Assembly: GCF_013179805.1 (NCBI RefSeq)
Contig: NZ_SRRZ01000017.1
Span: forward strand, 1-64,000
Origin: Microcoleus asticus IPMA8
GTDB lineage: Bacteria > Cyanobacteriota > Cyanobacteriia > Cyanobacteriales > Microcoleaceae
Reading direction: 5' to 3'
Length of the DNA: 64,000 nt
The notes beneath the pieces were generated by a model. It did not search any database, had not been told where the DNA came from, and was given only the letters and a program-made list of their open reading frames with translations. Positions 18,407-27,408 of the stretch are shown one piece after another; the first letter of the stretch is position 1; every line of letters starts with the position of its first letter. The position numbers and the translations under genes were made by a program.

Positions 18407-20980
18407 ATGTGCAACCCTATGTCTACTGTCACTTTTGGTTTGTCAACCCCTGTAGCGGCAGAGCCCGGGGCATCCTACGGCAGCAGCGAACCGCCACAGC
18501 GCCCCACCGTGCAAGCAGAGTGGATCGAGGTATTGGTGGACTCTCCTTTCAGGGTTGCGGGGGACTCCCCAGGGGAGGAAAACAAGTTATTTACCTATGG
18601 TTTACCTGCGGAACTTACCGTGCAACCAGGGGATATTTTGAGTGTACCCTTTGGCAGTCAACAGGTAGGGGCGATCGCGATTCGGTTCATTTCTCAACTG
18701 CCGCCAGACTTAGATCCCACAAGGGTTAAAGATGTCGAAGATGTTGTCAGTACGGGATTTTTCCCACCGACTTACTGGGAATTGCTCGATCGCACTGCCA
18801 CCTATTATTGCACACCATTAATTCAAGTAATTAGAGCCTCGCTGCCGCCCGGTTTGTTAAGCCGTTCCGTGCGCCGAATTCGCTTAATTAAGGATGCTAT
18901 TTCTCCGAATGCCGAAACATTTCTCAATCCCGCCGCTAGTCAAATTTTACAATTGCTGCAAGCTCAAAAAAACGGCGATTACACTTGGCAATACCTCCAG
19001 CGCCAAGTTAAGGGAAGTTATCGGGGATTGAAAGATTTATTGAAACGCGGTTGGGTAGAAAGTTATTTAGAACCTCCCAATCCTCCCAAACCACAACTCA
19101 AACCGGCAGTGACATTAATTGCTAGTGCATTTGTCACAGATTTAACTAAGCGGCAACAAGAAGTATTGGAAGTTTTGCGGCGCGGCGGCGGTGAAATGTG
19201 GATGAACGATTTGCTGAGAATTTGCAGCGCAAGTTCTTCTGTTGTCAAAAATTTAGAACAAAAAGGTAGCGTTGTAATTGACCAAAGGGAAGTGCTCAGA
19301 GGCGATCGCGGAATTTCTCAATTGCCCGATGCACCCAAAACTTTAACTCATTTTCAAGCTGAAGCTTTAGCGTTTATTAACTCTTTTTCGGGATTCCGCC
19401 AAGTGCTGCTGCACGGTGTTACAGGTTCCGGGAAAACCGAAGTGTATTTGCAGGCGATCGCCCCAATCTTAGCCAGCGGCAAATCCGCCCTGGTACTCGT
19501 TCCCGAAATCGGTTTGACACCGCAACTTACAGACAGATTCCGCGCCCGTTTTGGCGAGCAAATTTGCGTGTACCACAGTGCCCTATCCGACGGCGAACGT
19601 TACGATACATGGCGTCAGATGCTGACTGGAACCCCGCAAATTGTCATCGGCACGCGATCGGCCATTTTCGCGCCATTACCTCACCTCGGCTTAATTATCC
19701 TCGATGAAGAACACGACAGCAGCTTCAAACAAGACCAACCAGCCCCCTGCTACCACGCCCGCACCGTTGCCAAATGGCGCGCCGAATTAGAAAATTGTCC
19801 TTTAATTTTAGGTTCCGCAACCCCAGCTTTAGAGACTTTGGTGGGGACGCGAAGAGATTATTACTCGTTACCAAATATCCATTATTTATCCTTGCCCGAG
19901 CGCATTTATTCCCGCCCCATGCCGCCTGTGGAAATAGTCGATATGCGCCAAGAATTGCGGCAAGGAAACCGCTCAATTTTTAGTGCTTCCCTGCAAAACG
20001 CGCTGGAACAATTGCAAGCAAGACAACAGCAAGGTATCCTGTTTATTCACAGAAGAGGACACAGTACCTTTGTGTCTTGTCGGAGTTGCGGCTATGTGAT
20101 GGAATGCCAGAACTGCGATGTTTCTCTGTCTTATCACCACGTCGGCGAAGGAACCGCAGAAATATTGCGCTGTCACTACTGCAACCACACGGAACGACAC
20201 CCCCAAAACTGCCCAGAATGCAGTTCTCCTTACTTCAAAAACTTTGGTAGCGGCACTCAGCGAGTCGAACAGGAATTAACGAGATTGTTTCCAGAATTGC
20301 GGGCAATTCGGTTTGACAGCGATACGACTAGAAATAAGGGCGACCACCGCAGATTGTTAACGCAATTTGCTAACGGGGAAGCTGACATTTTGTTGGGTAC
20401 GCAAATGCTGACGAAAGGGTTAGATTTAGCTGGAGTCACATTGGTGGGAGTTGTGTCTGCTGATGGGTTGTTGAACTTATCAGATTATCGGGCAAGCGAA
20501 CGAGCTTTTCAAACATTAACTCAAGTCGCGGGACGTGCGGGCAGAGGCGACGATCCGGGGCGGGTAATTATTCAAACTTACACTCCCGAACACCGGGTTA
20601 TTGAAGCAGTTAGGCGGCACGAATATGCGGGTTTTGTGGAAACAGAATTAGCAGAAAGAGCGGCGCTGAATTATCCACCTTCGGGGCGGCTGGTTTTGTT
20701 GCGGTTGAGCAGTGTAGATGCGGCGGAAGTTGCGGTGACGGCGGTACAATTGGCGTCTGTTTGTCAGGAGTATATTGAGCGATTGTCTGTACCGGGGTGT
20801 GAGTTGTTGGGGCCTGCACCTGCGGCGATTATGCGGGTGGCAAATCGTTATCGGTGGCAGATTTTGCTGAAGTTGCCTTTGGATGAGTCGGTGGATTTGT
20901 CGGATTTGATCGGATTGCGCGATCGCACGCCGCGTTCTGTTAGTTTAACTATTGATGTCGATCCGTTGAATTTTGGTTGA
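18407..20980 (+). CDS. priA: Primosomal helicase PriA (replication restart)
   Basis: PriA reloads the replisome at collapsed forks. Motifs in order: an N-terminal DNA-binding region (FTYGLPAELTVQPGDILSVPFG), Walker A in HGVTGSGKTEVYL, the DEEH box in ILDEEHDSSFKQ, a zinc-binding insert with paired cysteines (CRSCGYVMECQNCD and CHYCNHTERHPQNCPECSS), and helicase motifs V-VI (GTQMLTKGLD, QVAGRAGRG). The frame is open from a TTG at 18383. I place the start at the first ATG (18407), but the ATG at 18419 is equally possible; the first 40 or so residues are poorly conserved. Length is about 855 residues, slightly long for the family. The stop codon abuts the RAYT repeat region. Confidence 0.93.
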   Translation: MCNPMSTVTFGLSTPVAAEPGASYGSSEPPQRPTVQAEWIEVLVDSPFRVAGDSPGEENKLFTYGLPAELTVQPGDILSVPFGSQQVGAIAIRFISQLPPDLDPTRVKDVEDVVSTGFFPPTYWELLDRTATYYCTPLIQVIRASLPPGLLSRSVRRIRLIKDAISPNAETFLNPAASQILQLLQAQKNGDYTWQYLQRQVKGSYRGLKDLLKRGWVESYLEPPNPPKPQLKPAVTLIASAFVTDLTKRQQEVLEVLRRGGGEMWMNDLLRICSASSSVVKNLEQKGSVVIDQREVLRGDRGISQLPDAPKTLTHFQAEALAFINSFSGFRQVLLHGVTGSGKTEVYLQAIAPILASGKSALVLVPEIGLTPQLTDRFRARFGEQICVYHSALSDGERYDTWRQMLTGTPQIVIGTRSAIFAPLPHLGLIILDEEHDSSFKQDQPAPCYHARTVAKWRAELENCPLILGSATPALETLVGTRRDYYSLPNIHYLSLPERIYSRPMPPVEIVDMRQELRQGNRSIFSASLQNALEQLQARQQQGILFIHRRGHSTFVSCRSCGYVMECQNCDVSLSYHHVGEGTAEILRCHYCNHTERHPQNCPECSSPYFKNFGSGTQRVEQELTRLFPELRAIRFDSDTTRNKGDHRRLLTQFANGEADILLGTQMLTKGLDLAGVTLVGVVSADGLLNLSDYRASERAFQTLTQVAGRAGRGDDPGRVIIQTYTPEHRVIEAVRRHEYAGFVETELAERAALNYPPSGRLVLLRLSSVDAAEVAVTAVQLASVCQEYIERLSVPGCELLGPAPAAIMRVANRYRWQILLKLPLDESVDLSDLIGLRDRTPRSVSLTIDVDPLNFG

Positions 20981-20981
20981 G

Positions 20982-21135
20982 GGTTATTGGTTGGGTGGGG
21001 GCGGGTTTATATAGATGGTTTGTCAGCATCAAATATTGTTGGTAAAACCCGCCCCTACAGGCTATCCTCGGGGCGGGTTTCACCAACTATCTATGCCTGA
21101 AACCAACAATATAATAAACCCGCCGCCGCCCAACG
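20982..21135. repeat. REP-type palindrome pair, copy A (left of RAYT)
   Basis: Two successive hairpins have GGGGCGGGTTT at one side and AAACCCGCC(CC) at the other: 20997-21056 and about 21069-21128. The same pair, in the same order, recurs as copy C at 21908-22055, and the second hairpin alone as copy B at 21788-21855. Copy A begins 2 bp after the priA stop, so it may also end that transcript. Confidence 0.8.
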
Positions 21136-21161
21136 AACAACTGTTTTATGGGGACAAAATT

Positions 21162-21770
21162 ATGAAATACGATCCTAACAAACACCACCGCCGCTCAATT
21201 CGCCTGCCAGGATATGATTATAGGACTCCCGGCTCGTATTTTATCACTATTTGCAGTTGGCAGCGCGAATGTCTATTCGGGGAAGTTATTAATGATAAAA
21301 TGCAATTGAGTCCCTATGGTAAAACTGTTTTATTCAATTGGAGCCTTCTTCCCAAACGTTACAAAAACGTAGCATTAGACGATTTTATTGTGATGCCAAA
21401 TCACGTTCATGGAATTATTGTTTTGAAAGGCAGCCCAGAAATAAATTATACAGAATCCGATAAATTTGGGCACAGAAAATCAACAATCCATCCTTTGTCG
21501 GAAATTGTGCGGGGTTTAAAAACATCTTCGGCGCGGCGAATTAACCAAATGCGATATTTGAGAGGCATATCGGTGTGGCAGCGGGGTTATTACGAACATA
21601 TCATCCGCAATGAAGAATCATTAGTTGCCATTCGTGAATATATTGTTAATAATCCTGTGTTGTGGGGAAAAGATGAATTGTATCCTCATAATTCAGTCAA
21701 AATTAATGAATCTAGTCGGCTGGCGATCGAATGGAAGGGCAAATCTTATATACAGTCGATCGTCGTGTAA
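21162..21770 (+). CDS. REP-associated tyrosine transposase (RAYT, TnpA_REP family)
   Basis: RAYTs are single-copy, HUH-type Y1 transposases related to IS200/IS605 that recognise REP palindromes. The 202-residue product starts at the ATG at 21162 (MKYDPNKHHRRSIRLPGYDY); an earlier frame start only translates repeat DNA. Characteristic motifs are GSYFITICSWQRECLFGEV, the metal-binding HUH pair in VMPNHVHGIIVL, ISVWQRGYYEHIIRNEESL, and the catalytic-tyrosine helix IREYIVNNPVLW. No inactivating change is visible. It is flanked on both sides by the palindromes it is expected to bind, making this a candidate source locus for the genome's REP elements. Confidence 0.92.
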   Translation: MKYDPNKHHRRSIRLPGYDYRTPGSYFITICSWQRECLFGEVINDKMQLSPYGKTVLFNWSLLPKRYKNVALDDFIVMPNHVHGIIVLKGSPEINYTESDKFGHRKSTIHPLSEIVRGLKTSSARRINQMRYLRGISVWQRGYYEHIIRNEESLVAIREYIVNNPVLWGKDELYPHNSVKINESSRLAIEWKGKSYIQSIVV

Positions 21771-21787
21771 TATTATGTCGATCGATT

Positions 21788-21855
21788 TGTAGGGGCGGGT
21801 TTCACCAACCATCTATGCCTAAAAAAAACAATATAATAAACCCGCCCCGCCCAAC
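21788..21855. repeat. REP-type palindrome, copy B (right of RAYT)
   Basis: A single hairpin equivalent to the second half of copies A and C: GTAGGGGCGGGTTTCACCAA at the left, AATAAACCCGCCCC at the right. It lies 18 bp downstream of the RAYT stop. Confidence 0.78.
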
Positions 21856-21907
21856 GGTAAATCCGAATCTACATTTTTTTTATGCGATCGAACATCAGGT
21901 TAATCTG

Positions 21908-22055
21908 GGTTATTGGTTGGGTGGGGGCGGGTTTATATAGATGGTTTGTGAGCATCAAATATTGTTGGTAAAACCCGCCCCTACAGCCCATCGTAGGGGC
22001 GGGTTTCACCAACCATTTAGGTGAGAAACCAACAATCTAATAAACCCGCCCCTAC
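21908..22055. repeat. REP-type palindrome pair, copy C
   Basis: Almost the same sequence as copy A (direct orientation), with two hairpins separated by CAGCCCATCG. It sits directly downstream of the gltD stop codon on the opposite strand, so it separates gltD from the RAYT locus. A region of about 50 bp between B and C shows nothing recognisable. Confidence 0.8.
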
Positions 22056-22062
22056 CCAAGGA

Positions 22063-23547
22063 CTAAGGCAAATCAGTGCTCCCCATCAGATAAAGGTCGC
22101 ACTCCCGGGCCACGCCCCGCCCTTCATTAATCGCCCAAACCACCAAACTTTGTCCCCGGCGACAGTCACCAGCCGCGAAAACTCCGGGAATGCTGGTTGT
22201 ATATTTTTCGTGCTCGGCTTTCACGTTGCTGCGGGCGTCGCGTTCCAATCCCAGGGCATCCAGCAGCGGTTGTTCGGGGCCGAGGAAGCCCATCGCTAGC
22301 AACACAAGCTGTGCCGGCAACACTTTTTCGGTGCCCGGGATGTGGTTCGGAATGAACTGCCCTTTCTCGTTTTTCGCCCACTCCACCTCAACGGTGTGCA
22401 CAGCTTTGACATTGCCGTTTTCGTCGCCCTCGAACTTTGTCGCCGTGGTGAGATAGCCGCGGGGGTCGTCGCCGAATTTGGCTGCTGCTTCTTCTTGGCC
22501 GTAGTCGAGACGGTAGACTTTCGGCCATTCGGGCCAGGGATTGTTGGCCGCCCGTTCCGAGGGCGGTTTGGGCAGGATTTCTAGCTGTACCAGGCTTTTG
22601 CAGCCGTGGCGGATGGAGGTGCCCACGCAGTCGGTGCCGGTGTCGCCGCCGCCGATGATCGCGATATCTTTGCCTTCGGCGGAAATGAAGTTCTCGTTGG
22701 TGCTCTTGTCTAAAACTGCTTTGGTGTTGGCTGTCAGGAAGTCCATTGCGAAGTGGATGCCTTTTAATTCCCGGCCGGGGATGCCCAAGTCGCGGGGTTT
22801 GGTGGCGCCGGTACAGAGGACAACGGAGTCGTATTCTTTTAGCAGTTGTTCTGCTGGTAAGTCTTTGCCGACTTCGGTGTTGCAGATGAATGTCACGCCT
22901 TCGTCTTCGAGGACTTTCAGGCGGCGCATTACGACTTGTTCTTTGTCTAGCTTCATGTTGGGGATGCCATACATTAGCAGGCCGCCTGGTCGATCGGCTC
23001 TTTCGTATACAGTTACCCAATGACCGGCTTTGTTGAGTTGCGCGGCGGCGGACAAACCGGCGGGCCCGGAACCGATGACGGCGATTTTTTTGCCGGTGCG
23101 TTTGGCTGGCGGTTCGGCAGTAATCCAGCCTTCATCCCAGCCTTTATCGATAATCGAGGCTTCGATGTTTTTAATCGTGACAGGCGGGTTGTTGATGCCG
23201 AGCACGCAAGCGCCTTCGCAGGGTGCGGGACAGACGCGGCCGGTGAATTCAGGGAAGTTGTTGGTTTTGTGGAGTCTGTCTAGGGCTTCTTTCCACAGTC
23301 CGCGATATACTAGGTCGTTCCATTCGGGAATCAGGTTGTTGATCGGGCAGCCGCTGGCCATGCCGCTAATCAGGTTTCCGGTGTGGCAAAACGGAATGCC
23401 GCAATCCATGCAGCGCGCGCCTTGGGTGCGGAGTTTGTCCTCATCCATCGGCAGGTGAAATTCGTCCCAGTTGTGGACTCTCTCGACTGGTGAGAGTTCG
23501 GAGGGCAATTCGCGCAAGAATTCGATAAAGCCTGTTGGTTTTCCCAT
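22063..23547 (-). CDS. gltD: Glutamate synthase small subunit (GltD)
   Basis: GltD passes electrons from NADPH to the large glutamate synthase subunit, which makes glutamate from glutamine and 2-oxoglutarate. The N-terminal third has the Fe-S ligand cysteines (CMDCGIPFC and VCPAPCEGACVLG). Two Rossmann motifs follow: VIGSGPAGLSAA for FAD and IIGGGDTGTDCVG for NADPH. The end motif FAAGDCRRGQSLVVWAINEGR is typical. The 494-residue length is normal. The large subunit is not in the window, so the enzyme is encoded at split loci here. No frame defects are seen. Confidence 0.96.
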   Translation of the reverse strand: MGKPTGFIEFLRELPSELSPVERVHNWDEFHLPMDEDKLRTQGARCMDCGIPFCHTGNLISGMASGCPINNLIPEWNDLVYRGLWKEALDRLHKTNNFPEFTGRVCPAPCEGACVLGINNPPVTIKNIEASIIDKGWDEGWITAEPPAKRTGKKIAVIGSGPAGLSAAAQLNKAGHWVTVYERADRPGGLLMYGIPNMKLDKEQVVMRRLKVLEDEGVTFICNTEVGKDLPAEQLLKEYDSVVLCTGATKPRDLGIPGRELKGIHFAMDFLTANTKAVLDKSTNENFISAEGKDIAIIGGGDTGTDCVGTSIRHGCKSLVQLEILPKPPSERAANNPWPEWPKVYRLDYGQEEAAAKFGDDPRGYLTTATKFEGDENGNVKAVHTVEVEWAKNEKGQFIPNHIPGTEKVLPAQLVLLAMGFLGPEQPLLDALGLERDARSNVKAEHEKYTTSIPGVFAAGDCRRGQSLVVWAINEGRGVARECDLYLMGSTDLP

Positions 23548-24060
23548 AGTGGTGTTCTGGTTAGAATTTACTATTCTGTCAGTTTCTCAAAGGTGAAGCT
23601 GGCTGGCTTCTGAATTAACTATTGTGATCTAAATTGTGTGCGATCGCACCTCAGATTGAGCAATTCCTACGTGAAATCTTCAATATTGCCGGGACTGGCG
23701 AATTTTCGGGAGTCTGGGAATCGTCAGGCCAGCAGACTACCGCAAAACAGCCATTGCTGCTAAGCTGTTGGGCATTTAACCTGCATACTGCGGGCGAGGA
23801 CATTTAATTTTTCCCGAATAGACTGACGATCGCATTTATCGCATTTACCGCTACAGCCACATCTGGAAACGCTCGCGGGTTAACTCTTCCGGCCCGCCAG
23901 CCTCAACTTTGAAGCGCAGTCCCCATCAGGAGGGCCTCGAAATAAAATACAAAAAGTTACAGACCTTGCAGAATATTATTTATTTTCAGGATATACTACT
24001 GTAAATCTGTCAGATAAGTGGAGTTTGCTTTTTTAACTCCTCAAATAAGTAAATAGACTC
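23548..24060. other. 513-bp spacer upstream of gltD and cysA, no gene recognised
   Basis: gltD and cysA diverge across this spacer. Near cysA it is AT-rich (23940-24060). In the middle, around 23860-23930, the minus strand reads 24 codons, including KVEAGGPEELTRERF and QMWL, before a stop. This has a protein-like composition but no upstream frame, so it could be a gene scrap. The rest shows no clear structure. Confidence 0.35.
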
Positions 24061-25092
24061 ATGAGCATTACAATTCAGAACGTATCAAAACACTTCGGCT
24101 CCTTCCACGCAATTGACAACGTGAATTTGGAAATTAAAAGGGGCTCTTTAGTGGCGCTGTTGGGGCCTTCCGGTTCCGGGAAATCGACTCTGCTGAGGAT
24201 GATCGCGGGGCTAGAACCGCCGGACAGCGGTCAGATTTACCTGACGGGTGAAAATGCTACTCATCAGTCGGTGCAGGAACGCCATATCGGTTTTGTGTTT
24301 CAGCACTACGCTTTATTCAAACACATGAGTATTCGGAAAAATATTGCTTTTGCGATGGAAATTCGCAAAGTTCCTAAAGGCTCGATTAGCAGGCGGGTTG
24401 AGGAACTTTTGAATTTAGTGCAGTTGACAGGTTTGGGCGATCGCTATCCTTCGCAACTTTCCGGGGGCCAGCGGCAGCGGGTGGCTTTGGCGAGAGCTCT
24501 AGCAGTTCAACCCAAAGTGCTGCTGCTAGACGAACCTTTTGGAGCATTAGATGCTAAAGTCCGCAAAGAATTGCGATCGTGGCTGCACAACCTTCACAAA
24601 GAAGTTAACATCACTACAGTTTTTGTGACTCACGACCAAGAAGAAGCTATGGAAGTAGCCGATGAAATTGTGGTGATGAACAAAGGTAAAGTCGAACAAG
24701 TTGGCACTCCTGCTGAAATTTATGACAAACCGGCATCAGCTTTTGTGATGAGTTTTATTGGGCCGGTCAATGTGCTGCCGAATGCTGCGGGTTTGTTCGC
24801 CAGCAACGGTACAACGGCTCACAATAATGGAGCCGCCCATTCTGATTTAGTGTTTTTGCGCCCCCACGATGTGGAAATTAAAACTAGGCCGGAGTCTGGT
24901 TTTGCATTAGCAACAGTCAGCCGCATTATTCATTTAGGGCGGGAAATACAAACCGAGTTACTGTTAGAATCGCAGCAGGTAGTAACAGCTTACGTGAGTC
25001 GCGAGCGCTTCGATTCTCTAAATTTAACGCGAGATCAGCAGGTTTACGTCAAGCCCAAACACGCCATGACTTTTCCTGCTTATTCAATTTAA
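24061..25092 (+). CDS. cysA: Sulfate/thiosulfate ABC transporter ATPase (CysA)
   Basis: CysA powers import of sulfate and thiosulfate through the CysT-CysW membrane pair. Motifs: Walker A GPSGSGKST, Q-loop FVFQHYALF, signature LSGGQRQRVALARAL, Walker B VLLLDEPFGALDA and H-loop FVTHDQEEAMEVAD. A C-terminal TOBE-like domain of about 100 residues follows (LVFLRPHDVEIKTRPESG). The MSITIQNVSKHFGSFHAIDNV start is typical of cyanobacterial CysA. Neither permease nor binding protein is adjacent, but four other cysteine/sulfur genes lie within 8 kb downstream. Assignment to sulfate rather than another anion rests on overall resemblance. Confidence 0.85.
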   Translation: MSITIQNVSKHFGSFHAIDNVNLEIKRGSLVALLGPSGSGKSTLLRMIAGLEPPDSGQIYLTGENATHQSVQERHIGFVFQHYALFKHMSIRKNIAFAMEIRKVPKGSISRRVEELLNLVQLTGLGDRYPSQLSGGQRQRVALARALAVQPKVLLLDEPFGALDAKVRKELRSWLHNLHKEVNITTVFVTHDQEEAMEVADEIVVMNKGKVEQVGTPAEIYDKPASAFVMSFIGPVNVLPNAAGLFASNGTTAHNNGAAHSDLVFLRPHDVEIKTRPESGFALATVSRIIHLGREIQTELLLESQQVVTAYVSRERFDSLNLTRDQQVYVKPKHAMTFPAYSI

Positions 25093-25154
25093 ATCAGCGG
25101 CTGCATCTTACTCAAAATACTATCGGGGAGCTTTTACAAAACACTGCTCCCACA

Positions 25155-25245
25155 TCGTTACCAGGCACGTGCCTGGTAATGCTGTCTCGTGGCTCTAAAT
25201 CGGAGGCAGAGCCTCCTGAAATTCATTCCCAGGCAGAGCCTGGGA
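25155..25245. repeat. Cluster of short palindromes upstream of the CHASE kinase
   Basis: Three successive hairpins: ACCAGGCACGTGCCTGGT, GGAGGCAGAGCCTCC and CCCAGGCAGAGCCTGGG. This CAGGC..GCCTG type is a common interspersed repeat in these genomes. It lies in the leader of the following gene and creates a misleading open frame ahead of its start. Confidence 0.7.
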
Positions 25246-25307
25246 AGGGGAAAAAGCTTCCTCCTGAAATTTTGAGTGGGAACCATAAAAAAAGGTCAGC
25301 GAAGAAT

Positions 25308-27251
25308 ATGAATGCTAACAAATTGTTCAATTTAGCAACTAGCACTTTACTTACTTATCGCCGTTACATCCAGGCAGGATTAACACTTTGTGCAGGATTG
25401 GGACTTTCTGCGATCGCCTCTTCAGTTGCGTACAATTGGGAATACAAATCCATGCAAGCCGAACTGCAAGACCGGCTGGACAAAATAGCTACAGACATTC
25501 AGAGAGATGTTAGCGGCAATTTAGAAATAATTCGTGCTGCTGGAGCCTTTTACAGCGTATTTGACGGCGTTAAACAACCAGAAATGAAGACATTTGTTGG
25601 TCCTGCCCTCTACCGCCATCCGAGCCTGAAGGCGATCGCTTGGCTGCCCCGTGTTTCTGACTCTCCGCAATTCCTGACAGAGGAAATAGATTTAAGTTTA
25701 GATTTAACTGCCAATCGGGTAGCGTTAGAAAACGCCACAAAAAGACAAGAAATTATCGCGACTGACCGCCAAAAATTGCCCTCACAAAATTCCCCAAGCT
25801 TCTTCGTCTTTCTGCCAATTTTTAGTCAAACGTCTCCTGGCGATACCGCAGCCTTGCCACAAAATTTACCTGCGAGCAAACCAGAAAATTTGAAAGGTTT
25901 TACTATGGGAATTTTGCTCATTGATGCTATTGTTAAATCGGCTTTACAGGAAACTCAACTTAACTTTGTTAACGTGTATCTTCAAGATCCTATGGCTCCT
26001 GAAGCCGAAAGATTTCTCGCTTTTTACGAAGCGAAGACTAAAAGAATAATTACTGACGAAAACATTAAAAATAAACTCTATATAGGGGAAAGAGCTTACT
26101 GCCCGGACGGCAGCAGTTGCACCCGCATTCTCAATATTGAAAATCGCAGGTGGCTGCTGCAACTGCGGCTGACGCCAGAGTACATTAATCCTCTAAGATT
26201 TTGGCGTTCTTTGACTGTTTTAATATTGGGTAATATCTTAAGCTTGGCTGTGACACTTTATCTAATGAGCTTGTTGAATTATACAGATAAACTTGAACAA
26301 GTAGCAGCAGAACGCACGGCTAAATCTCAACAGCTAGAGCAAACGTTGAAAGAATTGCAGCAAACTCAAACTCAACTGATTCAGCAGGAAAAAATGTCTA
26401 GTTTGGGTTTATTAGTTGCTGGTGTAGCCCACGAAGTTAACAATCCTATTAGTTTTATTTACGGCAATATTCAACACGCTAGCGCATATAGTAGGGATTT
26501 GTTGGAGTTGGTAAAACTCTACCAAAAACACTATTCATACCCTCCATCGGAAATTTCAAAGTATTTAGAAAATATTGACTTTGAGTTTCTCAGCAAAGAT
26601 TTGCCGCAACTGCTGTCATCGATGAAAATAGGAGCCGATCGCATTGTTCAAATTGTCAAATCTTTGCGTAATTTCTCTCGCTTAGACGAAAGCGAAATGA
26701 AACCTGTCAATATCCATGAAGGCATTGACAGCACTCTGCTAATTCTCCAAAGTCGCCTGAAAGCTACAGCCGATCGCCCCGCGATCGAGATTGTTAAAAA
26801 CTACAGCAATTTACCTTTAGTAGAGTGCTATGCCGGACAATTAAATCAGGTGTTTATGAATATTCTGGCTAATGCAATCGACGCCCTTGAGAGTTACAAC
26901 CTCGATCGCGGGCCCAAAGCAGCCAAAGCCAATCCGATCGCGATCGCCATAACCACAGAATATTCGAGCCCCGATAAAATAATTGTGCGGATATCTGACA
27001 ACGGCCCCGGTATGGCAGAAAATGTCAAAAAACTGCTGTTCGACCCGTTCTTTACGACTAAACCTGCCGGAAAAGGGACGGGATTGGGACTGTCAATCAG
27101 CTATAAAATTGTCGTAGAAAAGCACAAGGGTGCGCTGCGCTGCGATTCGACACCGGGATTGGGGACGGAATTCTCGATCGAGATTCCGCTGCGGCAAGAA
27201 GTCAAACAAGCTGTACCGTTTGTTTCGCGAAAAATATCGGAGGCAGCTTAG
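25308..27251 (+). CDS. Membrane histidine kinase with extracellular CHASE-type sensor
   Basis: The start is the ATG at 25308 (MNANKLFNLATS); the open frame upstream crosses a palindrome cluster and is not coding. The 647-residue protein has a first membrane helix (LTLCAGLGLSAIASSVAYNW). A periplasmic region of about 250 residues follows with the CHASE pattern (LEIIRAAGAFYSVF, FVGPALYRHPSLKAIAWLPRV), then a second helix (LTVLILGNILSLAVTLYLMSL), a coiled coil, and a kinase core with the acceptor His375 in AGVAHEVNNP. N, G1, F and G2 boxes are intact. CHASE domains sense small extracellular ligands; which one is unknown. No partner regulator is adjacent. Confidence 0.9.
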   Translation: MNANKLFNLATSTLLTYRRYIQAGLTLCAGLGLSAIASSVAYNWEYKSMQAELQDRLDKIATDIQRDVSGNLEIIRAAGAFYSVFDGVKQPEMKTFVGPALYRHPSLKAIAWLPRVSDSPQFLTEEIDLSLDLTANRVALENATKRQEIIATDRQKLPSQNSPSFFVFLPIFSQTSPGDTAALPQNLPASKPENLKGFTMGILLIDAIVKSALQETQLNFVNVYLQDPMAPEAERFLAFYEAKTKRIITDENIKNKLYIGERAYCPDGSSCTRILNIENRRWLLQLRLTPEYINPLRFWRSLTVLILGNILSLAVTLYLMSLLNYTDKLEQVAAERTAKSQQLEQTLKELQQTQTQLIQQEKMSSLGLLVAGVAHEVNNPISFIYGNIQHASAYSRDLLELVKLYQKHYSYPPSEISKYLENIDFEFLSKDLPQLLSSMKIGADRIVQIVKSLRNFSRLDESEMKPVNIHEGIDSTLLILQSRLKATADRPAIEIVKNYSNLPLVECYAGQLNQVFMNILANAIDALESYNLDRGPKAAKANPIAIAITTEYSSPDKIIVRISDNGPGMAENVKKLLFDPFFTTKPAGKGTGLGLSISYKIVVEKHKGALRCDSTPGLGTEFSIEIPLRQEVKQAVPFVSRKISEAA

Positions 27252-27408
27252 AAAGGGCTGGGGAAGAAAAAATTTTTTTCTTGTTAACTACTGTAATTCG
27301 GTCGGATTATAGTATTATATGTAATAATGCCAAAACCAATACTGCTTTATGCAGCTTAAACCCTTGGCACTGCCGATACTGTATAACCCAAACACGGCGA
27401 GACTAAAT

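Noticed and set aside
21015..21161. 49-residue N-terminal extension of RAYT
   Set aside because: It translates copy A of the REP palindromes; the family N-terminus starts at the ATG at 21162.
23860..23935. 24-codon protein-like stretch on the minus strand near 23900
   Set aside because: A stop codon lies immediately upstream and there is no start or recognised family, so it is reported only as a possible scrap.
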